From contig DATAYA010000335.1 in NCBI GenBank assembly GCA_036272815.1, positions 1-20,227 on the forward strand: DNA of 20,227 bases, in the 5' to 3' direction. The notes beneath the pieces are model-generated. The model saw only the letters and a program-made list of their open reading frames with translations. It was not told where the DNA came from and did no database searches. This stretch comes from DATAYA01 sp036272815 (GTDB taxonomy: Bacteria > Pseudomonadota > Alphaproteobacteria > Acetobacterales > Acetobacteraceae). Position numbers and translations under genes: made by a program. This document shows positions 9,107-16,642 of the stretch, piece by piece (position 1 is the stretch's first letter; each line of letters begins with the position of its first letter).

Positions 9107-9624
9107 CAGATCGGCTGCACCGGATCGCCGATGCGCACCTCGCCGCCTTGCAGGATGCGGCAGTTGAGGCCGCTGCGGTTGAGCATCGGCTTGAACACCT
9201 TCTTCCCCAGCAGGTCCTCGAGGTAGAGGCAGGGCACGGAGAGCCGCGTCGCCTCCAGCAGCGCCGCGCCGAGGTGGAAGCGGCGCCCGACCAGATGGTT
9301 GAGCGGCACGCCGCGGACGGTCACGTTGCGTCGGTGCTCGTGCGGCGCGAGCGCGATCTTGTGGTCGCGCGCGATCGCCTCCAGCGTCTCCGCCTCGAAC
9401 AGCGTCACCTGCCGCCCCGGCTCGGGCTTGGGCGAGTAGGTGCCGGTGCCGCGCCGGTAACGGTCGCCGTCGACGCCCTCTCCGGCGACCAGCCGCAGCA
9501 CGGCTGCGGGCTGCATCGGCCGGGATGCGGTGTCACAGAGATGCATGTGCTCGACGAGGCCGACCCAGCCCGGCGTCACGCGCGCGGCGCGAGCCGGAAC
9601 GCCGGCGACCTCCGCCGGCGTCAA
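9106..9624 (-). CDS. MOSC domain-containing protein
   Basis: A 172-residue protein consisting almost wholly of a MOSC domain, the beta-barrel of molybdenum-cofactor sulfurases and mARC-type enzymes. Seen are GEGVDGDRY (48-56), the conserved cysteine C132 (SVPCLYL), and the closing RSGLNC (150-155) and GGEVRIGD (160-167). Stand-alone bacterial MOSC proteins are thought to handle sulfur or the molybdenum cofactor, but most have no proven substrate. The TTG start at 9624 overlaps the tatA stop as TTGA; a GTG at 9579 is an alternative start that would remove the overlap and 15 residues. It lies between tatA and the amidase gene on the same strand. Confidence 0.9.
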   Translation of the reverse strand: MTPAEVAGVPARAARVTPGWVGLVEHMHLCDTASRPMQPAAVLRLVAGEGVDGDRYRRGTGTYSPKPEPGRQVTLFEAETLEAIARDHKIALAPHEHRRNVTVRGVPLNHLVGRRFHLGAALLEATRLSVPCLYLEDLLGKKVFKPMLNRSGLNCRILQGGEVRIGDPVQPI

Positions 9625-9869
9625 TGCGCGGCCGTGGTCTCGCGGGCCTTGGTCGTGGCCGCCGGTGCTTCGGGGCCGGCGATGGTGCCGCCCGGCCGGT
9701 CGGCCGGCGGGGTCGACATCGACTCGTCGTCGCCGTCGGCCATGTTCTTCTTGAACGCCTTGATGCCCTTGGCAAAGTCGCCCATCAGATTGCTGACCTT
9801 GCCGCTGCCGAACAGCAGCAGCACGACCAGCAGCACCACCATCCAGTGCCAGATGCTGAAGCTACCCAT
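9621..9869 (-). CDS. tatA: Sec-independent protein translocase subunit TatA
   Basis: An 82-residue inner-membrane protein forming the variable pore or weakening element of the twin-arginine translocase, which exports folded proteins. It has the typical order: short periplasmic N-terminus, one membrane helix (about 6-20), the FGSGK hinge (20-24), then an amphipathic helix with GDFAKGIKAFKK (30-41) and an acidic, disordered tail. The start is strongly supported by GGAGG four bases before the ATG. No tatB or tatC adjoins it; instead it leads an overlapping set with the MOSC and amidase genes. It is divergent from the acylase gene; the 207-base gap must hold both promoters. The DsbA-family protein at 17256 carries a Tat-like twin-arginine signal and could be a client. 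Confidence 0.95.
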   Translation of the reverse strand: MGSFSIWHWMVVLLVVLLLFGSGKVSNLMGDFAKGIKAFKKNMADGDDESMSTPPADRPGGTIAGPEAPAATTKARETTAAH

Positions 9870-9873
9870 ATTT

Positions 9874-9878
9874 CCTCC
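9874..9878 (-). promoter_or_regulatory. Strong ribosome binding site of tatA
   Basis: GGAGG on the minus strand immediately upstream of the tatA ATG, one of the clearest Shine-Dalgarno sites in the window. It excludes the much longer open frame that runs antisense through the acylase gene. Confidence 0.75.
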
Positions 9879-10076
9879 GTCCGGGGCGCGTGGCCCCGAC
9901 CTCTCCCGGCTGCCGACCTGTCTCGGCTGATCGGGCAAGCTAGCCTGCCGCGCCCCGGCTGCCAACGTCCGCGACCCAACCCTGGCGACATGGCAAGGTC
10001 GGGGCCGGCTTGCAAGCGATGTTTTGCAATCGGATGAGGTCTTCCGCGCCGCCGCATCCCGCGTCAGGGTGTCGGG

Positions 10077-12425
10077 ATGGCCCGTCTGCTCGCCGGCATC
10101 TTCGCCGTCCTGCTGTTCCTGCTCGTGCTGCCGGCGGCGGTGCTGCTCGCGGTCATCTGGGCGACGCTGCCGGGGCGCGACGCGCGCGCGGCGCTGCCCG
10201 GCCTGTCGGCGCCGGTGCAGGTCGCCTTCGACCCGGACGGCATCCCGTTCATCCGCGCGCAGAGCCTCGCCGACGCCGCCGAGGCGCTCGGCTATCTCCA
10301 TGCCCGACAGCGGATGTTCCAGATGGACGTGATGCGCCGCACCGCCTCGGGCCGGCTGTCGGAGCTGGCCGGGCCGGCGACGCTGCGCTTCGACGAGACG
10401 ATGCGCACGCTCGGCCTGCGCCGGCGTGCGAAGGCCGATCTCGCCGGGCTGCGGCCGGAGACGCAGGCGATGCTGGCGGCCTACGCGCGGGGGGTGAACG
10501 CCTGGATCGCCCGCCGCGGCCGCTTCGCCGCTCCCGAGTTCGTGGCCTTCGGCGCCCCGGCCCGCTGGACGCAGGTGGACAGCCTGCTCTGGGGCAAGTT
10601 GATGGGGCTCTGGCTCTCCGGCAACTGGCGCACCGAGCTGGCCCGGCTCGGTCTGGCGGGGCATCTCGACCCGGCGCGGATCGATGAGCTGTGGCCGCCG
10701 GATCAGGAAGCCGGGCGGCCCGACGCGCAAGCCACTCCCAGGCGCGACCGCCGCTATGCCGCCGCCGCGCGCGCGGTGCTCGCGGCGTTGCCGCATTTCC
10801 CGGCGCCGATGACGCAGCCGGGCGAGGCCTCGGACGAATGGGCGGTCGACGGCCGCCACACCGCGTCCGGCAAGCCGCTGCTGGCGGGCGACCCGCACCT
10901 CGCGTTCGGCTTCCCCGGCCTCTGGTATCTGGCGCGCATCGACACGCCGGCCGGGCCGCTCGCCGGTGCCACGGCGCCCGGGGTGCCGTTCATGGTGCTC
11001 GGACACAATGGCCGGATCGCCTGGACCTTCACCACCACCGGCGCCGATACCGAGGACGTGTTCGAGGAGACGGTGCTGCCCGACGGCCGCTACCAGACCC
11101 CGGACGGGCCGCGCCGGTTCGTCACCCGCAAGGCGACCATCCGCGTGCGCGGACAGCAGCCGCTGATCATCACCATCCGCGAGACGCGGCACGGCCCCGT
11201 CATCAGCGACCTGAACAGGACGAAGGGTGGCCCGACACTGGCGGTCGAGATGGCGAGCCTCGCCCCGGACGACACGGCGGCCGACGGGCTGCTGGCCCTG
11301 AACGAGGCGGACAGCGTGACGGCGGCCGGTCGGGCGGCGGCGCTGATCTCGACGCCTGTGCAGAACCTGCTCGTGGCCGACACCTCGGATATCGGCCTCT
11401 ACGTCACCGGCCGCGTGCCGATCCGCCGAAGTGGCGACGGCGCAGCACCGGTGGATGGCGCCTCCGGCCGCTTCGACTGGACCGGGTTTGCCTCCGGCCC
11501 CGCCCTGCCGCACTTCGTCGATCCGCCGAGCGGCCGGCTGGTGAACGCCAACGAGCGCATCGCCCCACGCGACTTTCCCGTGTTCATGGGCCGCGACCAG
11601 TACGGCGACTGGCGCGCGGTGCGCATCCGCCAGTTGCTCGATGCCGGCGGCGACAAGCTGGTGCCGGCGGATTTCGCGCGGATGCAGGTGGACGACGTCA
11701 GCACCTTCGCGCAGGGCCTGCTGCCGGTGCTGCGCGGCGTTTCGCTGCCCGCCGGCAGCCCGGCCGCGCGGGCGGCGGGACTGCTTGCGCATTGGAACGG
11801 GCGGATGGCGATGGACCTGCCGCAGCCGCTCATCTTCAACGCCTGGGTGCAGCGTTTCTATCAGCTCGTGATGCAGCGGGCCGGCATCGCCGGGCTCTGG
11901 TCGGGGCCGTGGGAGGAGTTCACGCAATGGGTGGTGACCCCTGCCGGCGCCCATTGGTGCGGCGGCGATTGCGGACCGGTGCTCGCTCAGGCCTTGCAGG
12001 AGGCGGTCGCGGAGGTCGCGCACTCGCAGGGGCCGGATCCGGCGACATGGCGCTGGGGAAACGTCCACAAGGCGGTGTTCGCGCATCCGATCCTGGGGCG
12101 GCTGCCGCTGATCGGCCGGCTCGCGACGGCGCGCATCAGCGTGCCGGGCGACGACACCACGCTGTTCCGCAGCGGCGCCCCGCTCGGCCGTCTCGATGCC
12201 GTCCACGGGGCGGAGTTCCGCGGCGTCTATGACCTCGCGAACCTCGACGACAGCCTGTTCATGGCCGCCCCCGGCCAGTCCGGGCACCTCGCCAGCCGGC
12301 ACGCCTTCAACCTGCTGCCGGCCTGGCGCGACGGGGCGACGGTGCGGCTCGGGCGCGAGCCGGCGCGCACCGCGTGGTCGATGCAACTCGTTCCGGCGTC
12401 TGCAAAATCGCCGGATGGGCGTTGA
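10077..12425 (+). CDS. Penicillin acylase family protein (Ntn hydrolase)
   Basis: A 782-residue precursor of the penicillin acylase / acyl-homoserine-lactone acylase family, amidases that cut themselves into alpha and beta chains and use the new N-terminal serine. A hydrophobic anchor or uncleaved signal (5-30) places it at the periplasmic side. The self-cleavage site is recognisable at EASDEWAVDGRHTASGKPLL (250-269), making S252 the nucleophile, followed by AGDPHL. VNANERI near residue 490 supplies the usual oxyanion-hole asparagine region. Members usually have SNNW or SNAW; SDEW here is unusual. Length is normal (about 750-830). ATG 10077 is preceded by AGGG. It starts a plus-strand run with bpt 49 bases downstream. 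Substrate (beta-lactam, homoserine lactone or other acyl amide) cannot be told. Confidence 0.92.
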   Translation: MARLLAGIFAVLLFLLVLPAAVLLAVIWATLPGRDARAALPGLSAPVQVAFDPDGIPFIRAQSLADAAEALGYLHARQRMFQMDVMRRTASGRLSELAGPATLRFDETMRTLGLRRRAKADLAGLRPETQAMLAAYARGVNAWIARRGRFAAPEFVAFGAPARWTQVDSLLWGKLMGLWLSGNWRTELARLGLAGHLDPARIDELWPPDQEAGRPDAQATPRRDRRYAAAARAVLAALPHFPAPMTQPGEASDEWAVDGRHTASGKPLLAGDPHLAFGFPGLWYLARIDTPAGPLAGATAPGVPFMVLGHNGRIAWTFTTTGADTEDVFEETVLPDGRYQTPDGPRRFVTRKATIRVRGQQPLIITIRETRHGPVISDLNRTKGGPTLAVEMASLAPDDTAADGLLALNEADSVTAAGRAAALISTPVQNLLVADTSDIGLYVTGRVPIRRSGDGAAPVDGASGRFDWTGFASGPALPHFVDPPSGRLVNANERIAPRDFPVFMGRDQYGDWRAVRIRQLLDAGGDKLVPADFARMQVDDVSTFAQGLLPVLRGVSLPAGSPAARAAGLLAHWNGRMAMDLPQPLIFNAWVQRFYQLVMQRAGIAGLWSGPWEEFTQWVVTPAGAHWCGGDCGPVLAQALQEAVAEVAHSQGPDPATWRWGNVHKAVFAHPILGRLPLIGRLATARISVPGDDTTLFRSGAPLGRLDAVHGAEFRGVYDLANLDDSLFMAAPGQSGHLASRHAFNLLPAWRDGATVRLGREPARTAWSMQLVPASAKSPDGR

Positions 12426-12474
12426 CCCCGCGCGGCGCGGGATGGATCATGCCCGATCATCGATAGATGCGCGC

Positions 12475-13260
12475 ATGACCTACAGACCACCTCGTCGGCC
12501 GCAATTCTTCTACACCACGGCACCGTTGCCGTGCCCCTATGTCGTGGGCCGGACGGAGCGCAAGGTCGTCACCGAGATCACCGGGCCGGATGCGGAGATG
12601 CTGCACGACCGGCTCTCGCGCGCCGGGTTTCGCCGCAGCCACAACATCGCCTATGCGCCGGTCTGCCCGGGCTGCCAGTCCTGCGTGCCGATCCGCATTC
12701 CCTCGGCCAGCTTCCAGCCCGGCCGCACGCTGCGCCGCATCGCTGTCGCCAATGCGCTGGTCGAGGGTTTCGAAGTGCCGGCCCGCGCCACCGCCGAGCA
12801 GTACCAGCTCTTCCAGCGCTACCAGCAGGTGCGCCACGGCGAGGGCGACATGGCGACGATGAGTTTCTACGACTACCGCGCGATGGTCGAGGACACGCCC
12901 ATCGAGACCTTCATCGTCGAGTTCCGCGACCCGGACGATCGGCTGGTGGGTGCCTGCCTCGCCGACCGGCTGAGTGACGGGCTCTCGGCGGTGTACAGCT
13001 TCTTCGCCCCGGAGCTGGCGCGCGCATCCCTCGGCACGCACGCGATCCTGTGGCTGATCGAGCGGGCGCGGCAGACCGGGCTGCCGTATGTCTATCTGGG
13101 CTACTGGGTGCCGGAGAGCCGCAAGATGGCCTACAAGGCGCGGTTCCGGCCGAGCGAGATCCTGGTCGGCGGCACCTGGCGGATGCTGACCGACGCCGAC
13201 TTCGCCGAGCCGCTGCCCGAGCCGGCGGACGCAAGCCTGCTCTCCGAGCCCGCGGTCTGA
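12475..13260 (+). CDS. bpt: Aspartate/glutamate leucyltransferase (Bpt)
   Basis: A 261-residue cytosolic aminoacyl-tRNA-protein transferase related to eukaryotic Ate1. Bpt enzymes move leucine from Leu-tRNA to proteins with N-terminal Asp or Glu, marking them for ClpS/ClpAP degradation. Visible are the N-terminal FFYTTAPLPCPY (11-22) with C20, the cysteine cluster CPGCQSC (64-70), and a GNAT-like C-terminal half with SFFAPELARASLG and YLGYWVPESRKMAYKARF. Length fits (235-275). The frame is open upstream to 12196, and ATGs at 12415 and 12442 are possible. ATG 12475 places the family N-terminus correctly and leaves a gap after the acylase stop. The NUDIX gene begins 11 bases after its stop. Confidence 0.95.
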   Translation: MTYRPPRRPQFFYTTAPLPCPYVVGRTERKVVTEITGPDAEMLHDRLSRAGFRRSHNIAYAPVCPGCQSCVPIRIPSASFQPGRTLRRIAVANALVEGFEVPARATAEQYQLFQRYQQVRHGEGDMATMSFYDYRAMVEDTPIETFIVEFRDPDDRLVGACLADRLSDGLSAVYSFFAPELARASLGTHAILWLIERARQTGLPYVYLGYWVPESRKMAYKARFRPSEILVGGTWRMLTDADFAEPLPEPADASLLSEPAV

Positions 13261-13270
13261 TCCGCGGCGC

Positions 13271-13900
13271 ATGGCGGAGCCGGACTGGCTGCTCTGGGGC
13301 CGCGAGCTGGCGGCGATCGCGCAGACCGGCCTCGCCTTCACCCGCGACCCCTACGACGCCGAGCGTTACCGCACGATCCGGGCGCTGGCCGCCCGCATCA
13401 TGGCGGCCCATTCGCGCGCCGACGGGCGGCTGGTCGAGGCGCTGTTCGGCGCCCAGGAGGGTTATGCGACGCCCAAGGTCGACGTCCGCGCCGCCGTGAT
13501 CGACGCGAGCGGCCGCATCCTGATGGTGCGCGAGGTGGCCGATGGCGGACGCTGGACGCTGCCCGGCGGCTGGGCGGACGTCAATCAGACGGCCGCCGAA
13601 TGCGTCGTCCGTGAGGTGCGCGAGGAGGCCGGCTACGAGGTGCGGGCCCAGAAACTCGCCGCGGTCTGGGACCGCACCCGACAAGGCAACACGCCGAGCC
13701 CGTTCTCCATCTACAAATTCTTTTTCGTCTGCGAGTTGACGGGCGGGGCGCCGGCGACCAGCCTCGAGACCAGCGGCATCGGCTGGTTCGCCGAAGCCGC
13801 GATCCCGTATGACTTGTCCTTCGGCCGCGTGGTGCATCCGCAGATTGCGCGGATGTTTGAACATTGGCGTGATCCGGGGCTCCCGACCGAGTTCGACTGA
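13271..13900 (+). CDS. NUDIX hydrolase with Nudix_N domain
   Basis: A 209-residue cytosolic pyrophosphohydrolase acting on a nucleoside diphosphate linked to another group; ADP-ribose-type substrates are typical of this subgroup. An N-terminal helical domain (about 5-62, WLLWGRELAAIAQTGLAF) matches the accessory Nudix_N fold. It is followed by the NUDIX fold with LPGGWADV and the box G100 to Y122 (REVREEAGY at 114-122). The first box glutamate is Q106, a change often seen in the GGWADV subgroup, while the metal-binding REVREE is intact. It starts 10 bases after the bpt stop and is probably cotranscribed. I cannot name the substrate. Confidence 0.93.
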   Translation: MAEPDWLLWGRELAAIAQTGLAFTRDPYDAERYRTIRALAARIMAAHSRADGRLVEALFGAQEGYATPKVDVRAAVIDASGRILMVREVADGGRWTLPGGWADVNQTAAECVVREVREEAGYEVRAQKLAAVWDRTRQGNTPSPFSIYKFFFVCELTGGAPATSLETSGIGWFAEAAIPYDLSFGRVVHPQIARMFEHWRDPGLPTEFD

Positions 13901-13944
13901 AGTTTGTCCATTCCCGCGAAAGCAAGCTGCGATAGGTTGGGGGG

Positions 13945-14739
13945 ATGCGCACCCTCCTGATGGCTCTCGGACTGGTCGCGGCCGCAGGCAGCGCCCTGGC
14001 GGGCGAGCCGCTGCCGGATTTCGCCCCGCCATTGCCGCCGCCCTCCTGCGACGGGGCGATCGCCGCGGCGCAGGCGGCGGAGCACATCCCGCCCGGCCTG
14101 CTCGCCGCGATCGGCGTCGTCGAGAGCGGGCGGCTCAATCCGGCGACCCGGCTCTGGGGAGCCTGGCCGTGGACGATCGACGTGGGGGGCACCGGGCAGT
14201 TCTTCGCCACCAAGGCGGAGGCGGTGGCCGCTGTGGCGGCGTTGCAGGCCAAGGGCGTGCAGTCGATCGACGTCGGCTGCCTGCAAGTGAACCTGAACTA
14301 CCACCCGCACGCCTTCGCCAATCTCGACGAGGCGTTCGACCCGGCGACCAACGCCGCCTATGGCGCCCGCTTTCTGCGGACGCTGTTTCGCATGACGGGG
14401 GACTGGCCGACCGCCGCGGCCGACTACCATTCGCAGGAGGCGGCGGAGGGGATGCCCTATGCGCGGCAGGTGATGATCGCCTGGGGCCATCCGGAGCTGG
14501 CGCCGGCCGGGTTGCCGGAGCCGCCGATGCCGTCCGGGGCGTTCGCGGCGCGGCGGGCGGCGTATGCGGCGCTGCCGTCGGCCGCGAGCCAGTATCGGGC
14601 GTTCGCGGGGGCGAAGTCGGCGTATGGCGCGTTCGCGCACACGGCGGCCAATTCGGGAGGGCACGCGCTGCCGCCGCTGCAATGGGTGCATCAGCCGGGC
14701 TGGCGGGCACCGGTGGAGACGGCGCAGGCGCCGGAGTGA
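13945..14739 (+). CDS. Secreted lytic transglycosylase domain protein
   Basis: A 264-residue periplasmic protein with a clear signal peptide (1-19, cleavage after ALA) and an SLT-type lysozyme fold (about 38-180). The catalytic glutamate is E60 in AIGVVESGR; the matching family block IDVGCLQVNLNYHPHAF and the helix with AADYHSQEA follow. Such enzymes cut peptidoglycan between MurNAc and GlcNAc, forming 1,6-anhydro ends. The last 75 residues are Ala/Pro-rich with repeated tyrosines and no domain I recognise. A run of G just before the ATG serves as Shine-Dalgarno. Forms of this size and context often serve conjugation or flagellar assembly, but nothing here shows that. It is last in the plus-strand run and convergent with the FG-repeat gene. 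Confidence 0.9.
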   Translation: MRTLLMALGLVAAAGSALAGEPLPDFAPPLPPPSCDGAIAAAQAAEHIPPGLLAAIGVVESGRLNPATRLWGAWPWTIDVGGTGQFFATKAEAVAAVAALQAKGVQSIDVGCLQVNLNYHPHAFANLDEAFDPATNAAYGARFLRTLFRMTGDWPTAAADYHSQEAAEGMPYARQVMIAWGHPELAPAGLPEPPMPSGAFAARRAAYAALPSAASQYRAFAGAKSAYGAFAHTAANSGGHALPPLQWVHQPGWRAPVETAQAPE

Positions 14740-14810
14740 GGGCGGGCTAGAGCCCCGTCGTCAGCCGCTTTGGCATGGGGACGCCCTCGTCGTCCACAAC
14801 TGCCATCACC

Positions 14811-15209
14811 TCACGGCTGCGGGGGCGGCGGCGCCCAACCCCACCACGGCCGCGGCGGCGCCCAACCCCACCACGGCGGTGGTGGCGGTGCCCACCACCA
14901 AGGCGCCGCGACGAAGCCCGGCCCGACAAAGACGCGAGGCCCAAAAAAGCCAAACCGGCGATTGACGAATCCGCGATTGAAGCCGAAGCGCCGCCCGACG
15001 AAGCGACGGTTGAAGCCGCGCCCGGCAAAACCGCGATTGAAGCCGAAGCGCGGCCCGACGAAGCCGCGGTTGAAGCCATGGCCGGCAAAACCGCGATTGA
15101 AGCCACCCCGGAATCCGCCACCCCCGCCACGTTGGGCTGAGGCGGGGAGTGACCCCAGGGCAGCTATCAAGGCGATCGCGATCAGGGAGACGCGGAAGGG
15201 AGGGGACAT
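14811..15209 (-). CDS. Secreted Phe/Gly/Arg-repeat protein of unknown function
   Basis: A 132-residue protein with a signal peptide (1-25, SLPASA before QR), a Gly-rich start and a 20-residue repeat. GFNRGFAGHGFNRGFVGPRF (36-55) and GFNRGFAGRGFNRRFVGRRF (56-75) are followed by a third, diverged copy. The tail is Trp/Pro-rich (WWWAPPPPP, then two PWWGWAPP units). There is no cysteine and no enzyme motif. Small secreted proteins of this style are common in alphaproteobacteria without known function; a surface, envelope or assembling role is only a guess. The start is firm: GGAGG (15216-15220) six bases before ATG 15209, and only this frame has a signal peptide. The opposite strand is also open across the repeat but lacks these marks. 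Monocistronic. Confidence 0.8.
   Translation of the reverse strand: MSPPFRVSLIAIALIAALGSLPASAQRGGGGGFRGGFNRGFAGHGFNRGFVGPRFGFNRGFAGRGFNRRFVGRRFGFNRGFVNRRFGFFGPRVFVGPGFVAAPWWWAPPPPPWWGWAPPRPWWGWAPPPPQP
14831..14884. repeat. 27-bp tandem repeat, two copies
   Basis: Units 14831-14857 and 14858-14884 share GCGCCCAACCCCACCACGGC and differ only near their ends. They encode the nine-residue Trp/Pro units of the C-terminal tail of the secreted repeat protein. Confidence 0.85.
14971..15104. repeat. 60-bp tandem repeat, 2.2 copies
   Basis: Units 14971-15030 and 15031-15090 match at about 54 of 60 positions, and a third unit begins at 15091-15104. Each encodes one 20-residue Phe/Gly/Arg unit of the secreted protein. 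The high DNA identity points to recent duplication or ongoing homogenisation. Confidence 0.9.
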
Positions 15210-15520
15210 GGGTTTCCTCCTTACTTCGACACTCCACACCGTCCGGCCTCGCCGCCACATCGGGTAAAAGGAACGTGATCCATCAGTCACCACCCATGAC
15301 CGATCCAGGAACCGTCGCTTGCCGTCGATGCTGATCCACGGAACAGCGATGGGTCGGTGACGGTGGCGGCAGTCGCGGTCGCGTTAGGCACTCCGATGCC
15401 GGGAGCGGGGGCCGTCCACCCCATCAAGACTTTCGGATTCCGGGAAGATATGACCGTAGAGCCGTAGCCAACCTACACCGTGCCACCAGGCCGGGCGGCG
15501 AACTTTTCCGTAATGGAAAC
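15210..15520. other. Intergenic region with no gene seen
   Basis: Between the start of the FG-repeat gene and the stop of mutY I find no convincing frame on either strand and no tRNA. It should contain the promoter of the FG-repeat gene, in 15221-15300, but I could not recognise a clear -35/-10 pair. A weak five-base inverted repeat TTTCC/GGAAA (about 15504-15519) lies just beyond the mutY stop and could contribute to its 3' end; it is too small to call a terminator. Confidence 0.6.
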
Positions 15521-16642
15521 TTACATGACCTCCGGTGGGACACGCGGTGCCGGCATCACGCATTGGCCATGCGGCTGCGGAGAAGGCGACGCTTGAACTT
15601 GCGCCATCGCTACAGAAGCGCATTTCCGCATCACAGACGGCAACGCTTCCGCACCCATGTCCGCTACATCGCACAGATGTCCGTCAGTCCTTATCTCCCG
15701 CACGCGAGCCGCATACAGCACGATTCGGAGTTCAAAGTGAGTTAGTCCGTGCCGCACCTCGCCGATCCGCCGCCACGCGGCCGGCATGGGCGCCGCCGCC
15801 ACTGCCTCCGCCTCGGTCCATGGCGCCGGCCGCCAGAGCGTGCCCGGCAGCTCGGTCATCCCTCCGAGCAGGCCAGCAGGCGGCCGGCGGCGGAGCAGCA
15901 CGCGCCCTTCTGCGTCGGTGAGCCAGAAATGCGCCCCGTAGCGGATCGGGCGGGCCGGTTTCGGCGATTTGCGCGGCAGTCCGGCCGCAATCCCGTCGCG
16001 GTGGCCGGCGCAGTCCGTCCGCCAGGGGCAGAGCGCGCAGGCGGGCGACATGGGCGTGCAGACCGTCGCACCGAGGTCGAACAGGGCTTGCGCGAAATCC
16101 GACGCCCGCGCCGCCGCCGCCGGCTGCGCGCCGAGCCGCGCCGCCGCCGCCGCGATCGTGGGCTTGGCCGCCGGCAAAGGTGCCGTGATCGCGAACAGCC
16201 GGGCGCAGACGCGTTCGACATTGCCGTCCACCGGCACCGCCGGGATGCCGAACGCGATCGCGGCGATCGCGGCCGCGGTGTAGGCGCCGATGCCGGGCAA
16301 GGCGCGCAGATCCTCGACGCTCGCCGGAAACACACCGCCGGACGCGGCGACGGCGCGCGCGCAGGCATGGAGGTTGCGGGCGCGCGCGTAGTAACCAAGG
16401 CCGGCCCAGGCGGCCATCACCGCCGCTTCGGGAGCCGCGGCCAGCACCGCGACGTCGGGGAAGCGCGCGAGGAAACGTTCATAGTAGGGTGCCACCGCGG
16501 CCGCCGTGGTCTGCTGCAGCATCACCTCGCTGAGCCAGACACGGTACGGGTCGGCGGCGACGCCGGGCAGCGCGCGCCACGGCAGGGCGCGGCGGTGCCG
16601 GTCGTACCAGGCAAGCAGGAGGGCGGCATCGGGGATGGGCAC
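15521..16642 (-). CDS. mutY: A/G-specific adenine DNA glycosylase
   Basis: A 373-residue base-excision repair enzyme that removes adenine mispaired with 8-oxoguanine. Using the GTG start at 16642, it shows catalytic E39 in SEVMLQQTT, the helix-hairpin-helix LPGIGAYTAAAIAAIAFG leading to catalytic D139 (VPVDGNV), and the 4Fe-4S cysteines C195, C202, C205 and C211 (spacing 6-2-5). A C-terminal NUDIX-like 8-oxoG recognition domain follows, with GLTHFEL. After the usual ending ALPSVMRKC there are about 30 extra residues of no family resemblance. The frame is open to TTG 16678; GTG 16642 fits the family N-terminus better. Its 5' end overlaps the divergent DUF721 gene by eight bases. Confidence 0.95.
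   Translation of the reverse strand: MPIPDAALLLAWYDRHRRALPWRALPGVAADPYRVWLSEVMLQQTTAAAVAPYYERFLARFPDVAVLAAAPEAAVMAAWAGLGYYARARNLHACARAVAASGGVFPASVEDLRALPGIGAYTAAAIAAIAFGIPAVPVDGNVERVCARLFAITAPLPAAKPTIAAAAARLGAQPAAAARASDFAQALFDLGATVCTPMSPACALCPWRTDCAGHRDGIAAGLPRKSPKPARPIRYGAHFWLTDAEGRVLLRRRPPAGLLGGMTELPGTLWRPAPWTEAEAVAAAPMPAAWRRIGEVRHGLTHFELRIVLYAARVREIRTDGHLCDVADMGAEALPSVMRKCASVAMAQVQASPSPQPHGQCVMPAPRVPPEVM

Noticed and set aside
10009..10030. Direct repeat of the palindrome TTGCAA (about 10011 and 10024) between tatA and the acylase gene
   Set aside because: Only two short copies; could be an operator, but there is no regulator nearby and no matching site elsewhere in the window.
9621..12386. 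921-codon minus-strand frame reading through the acylase gene into tatA
   Set aside because: Only the last 82 codons are tatA, with its own strong ribosome site; the rest is antisense shadow with His/Arg/Gln composition.
14770..15267. Plus-strand Lys/Pro/Arg-rich histone-H1-like frame and an Ala/Glu-rich frame across the 60-bp repeat
   Set aside because: They are by-products of a 60-bp (multiple of three) GC-rich repeat that keeps all frames open. Only the minus-strand frame has a Shine-Dalgarno and a signal peptide.
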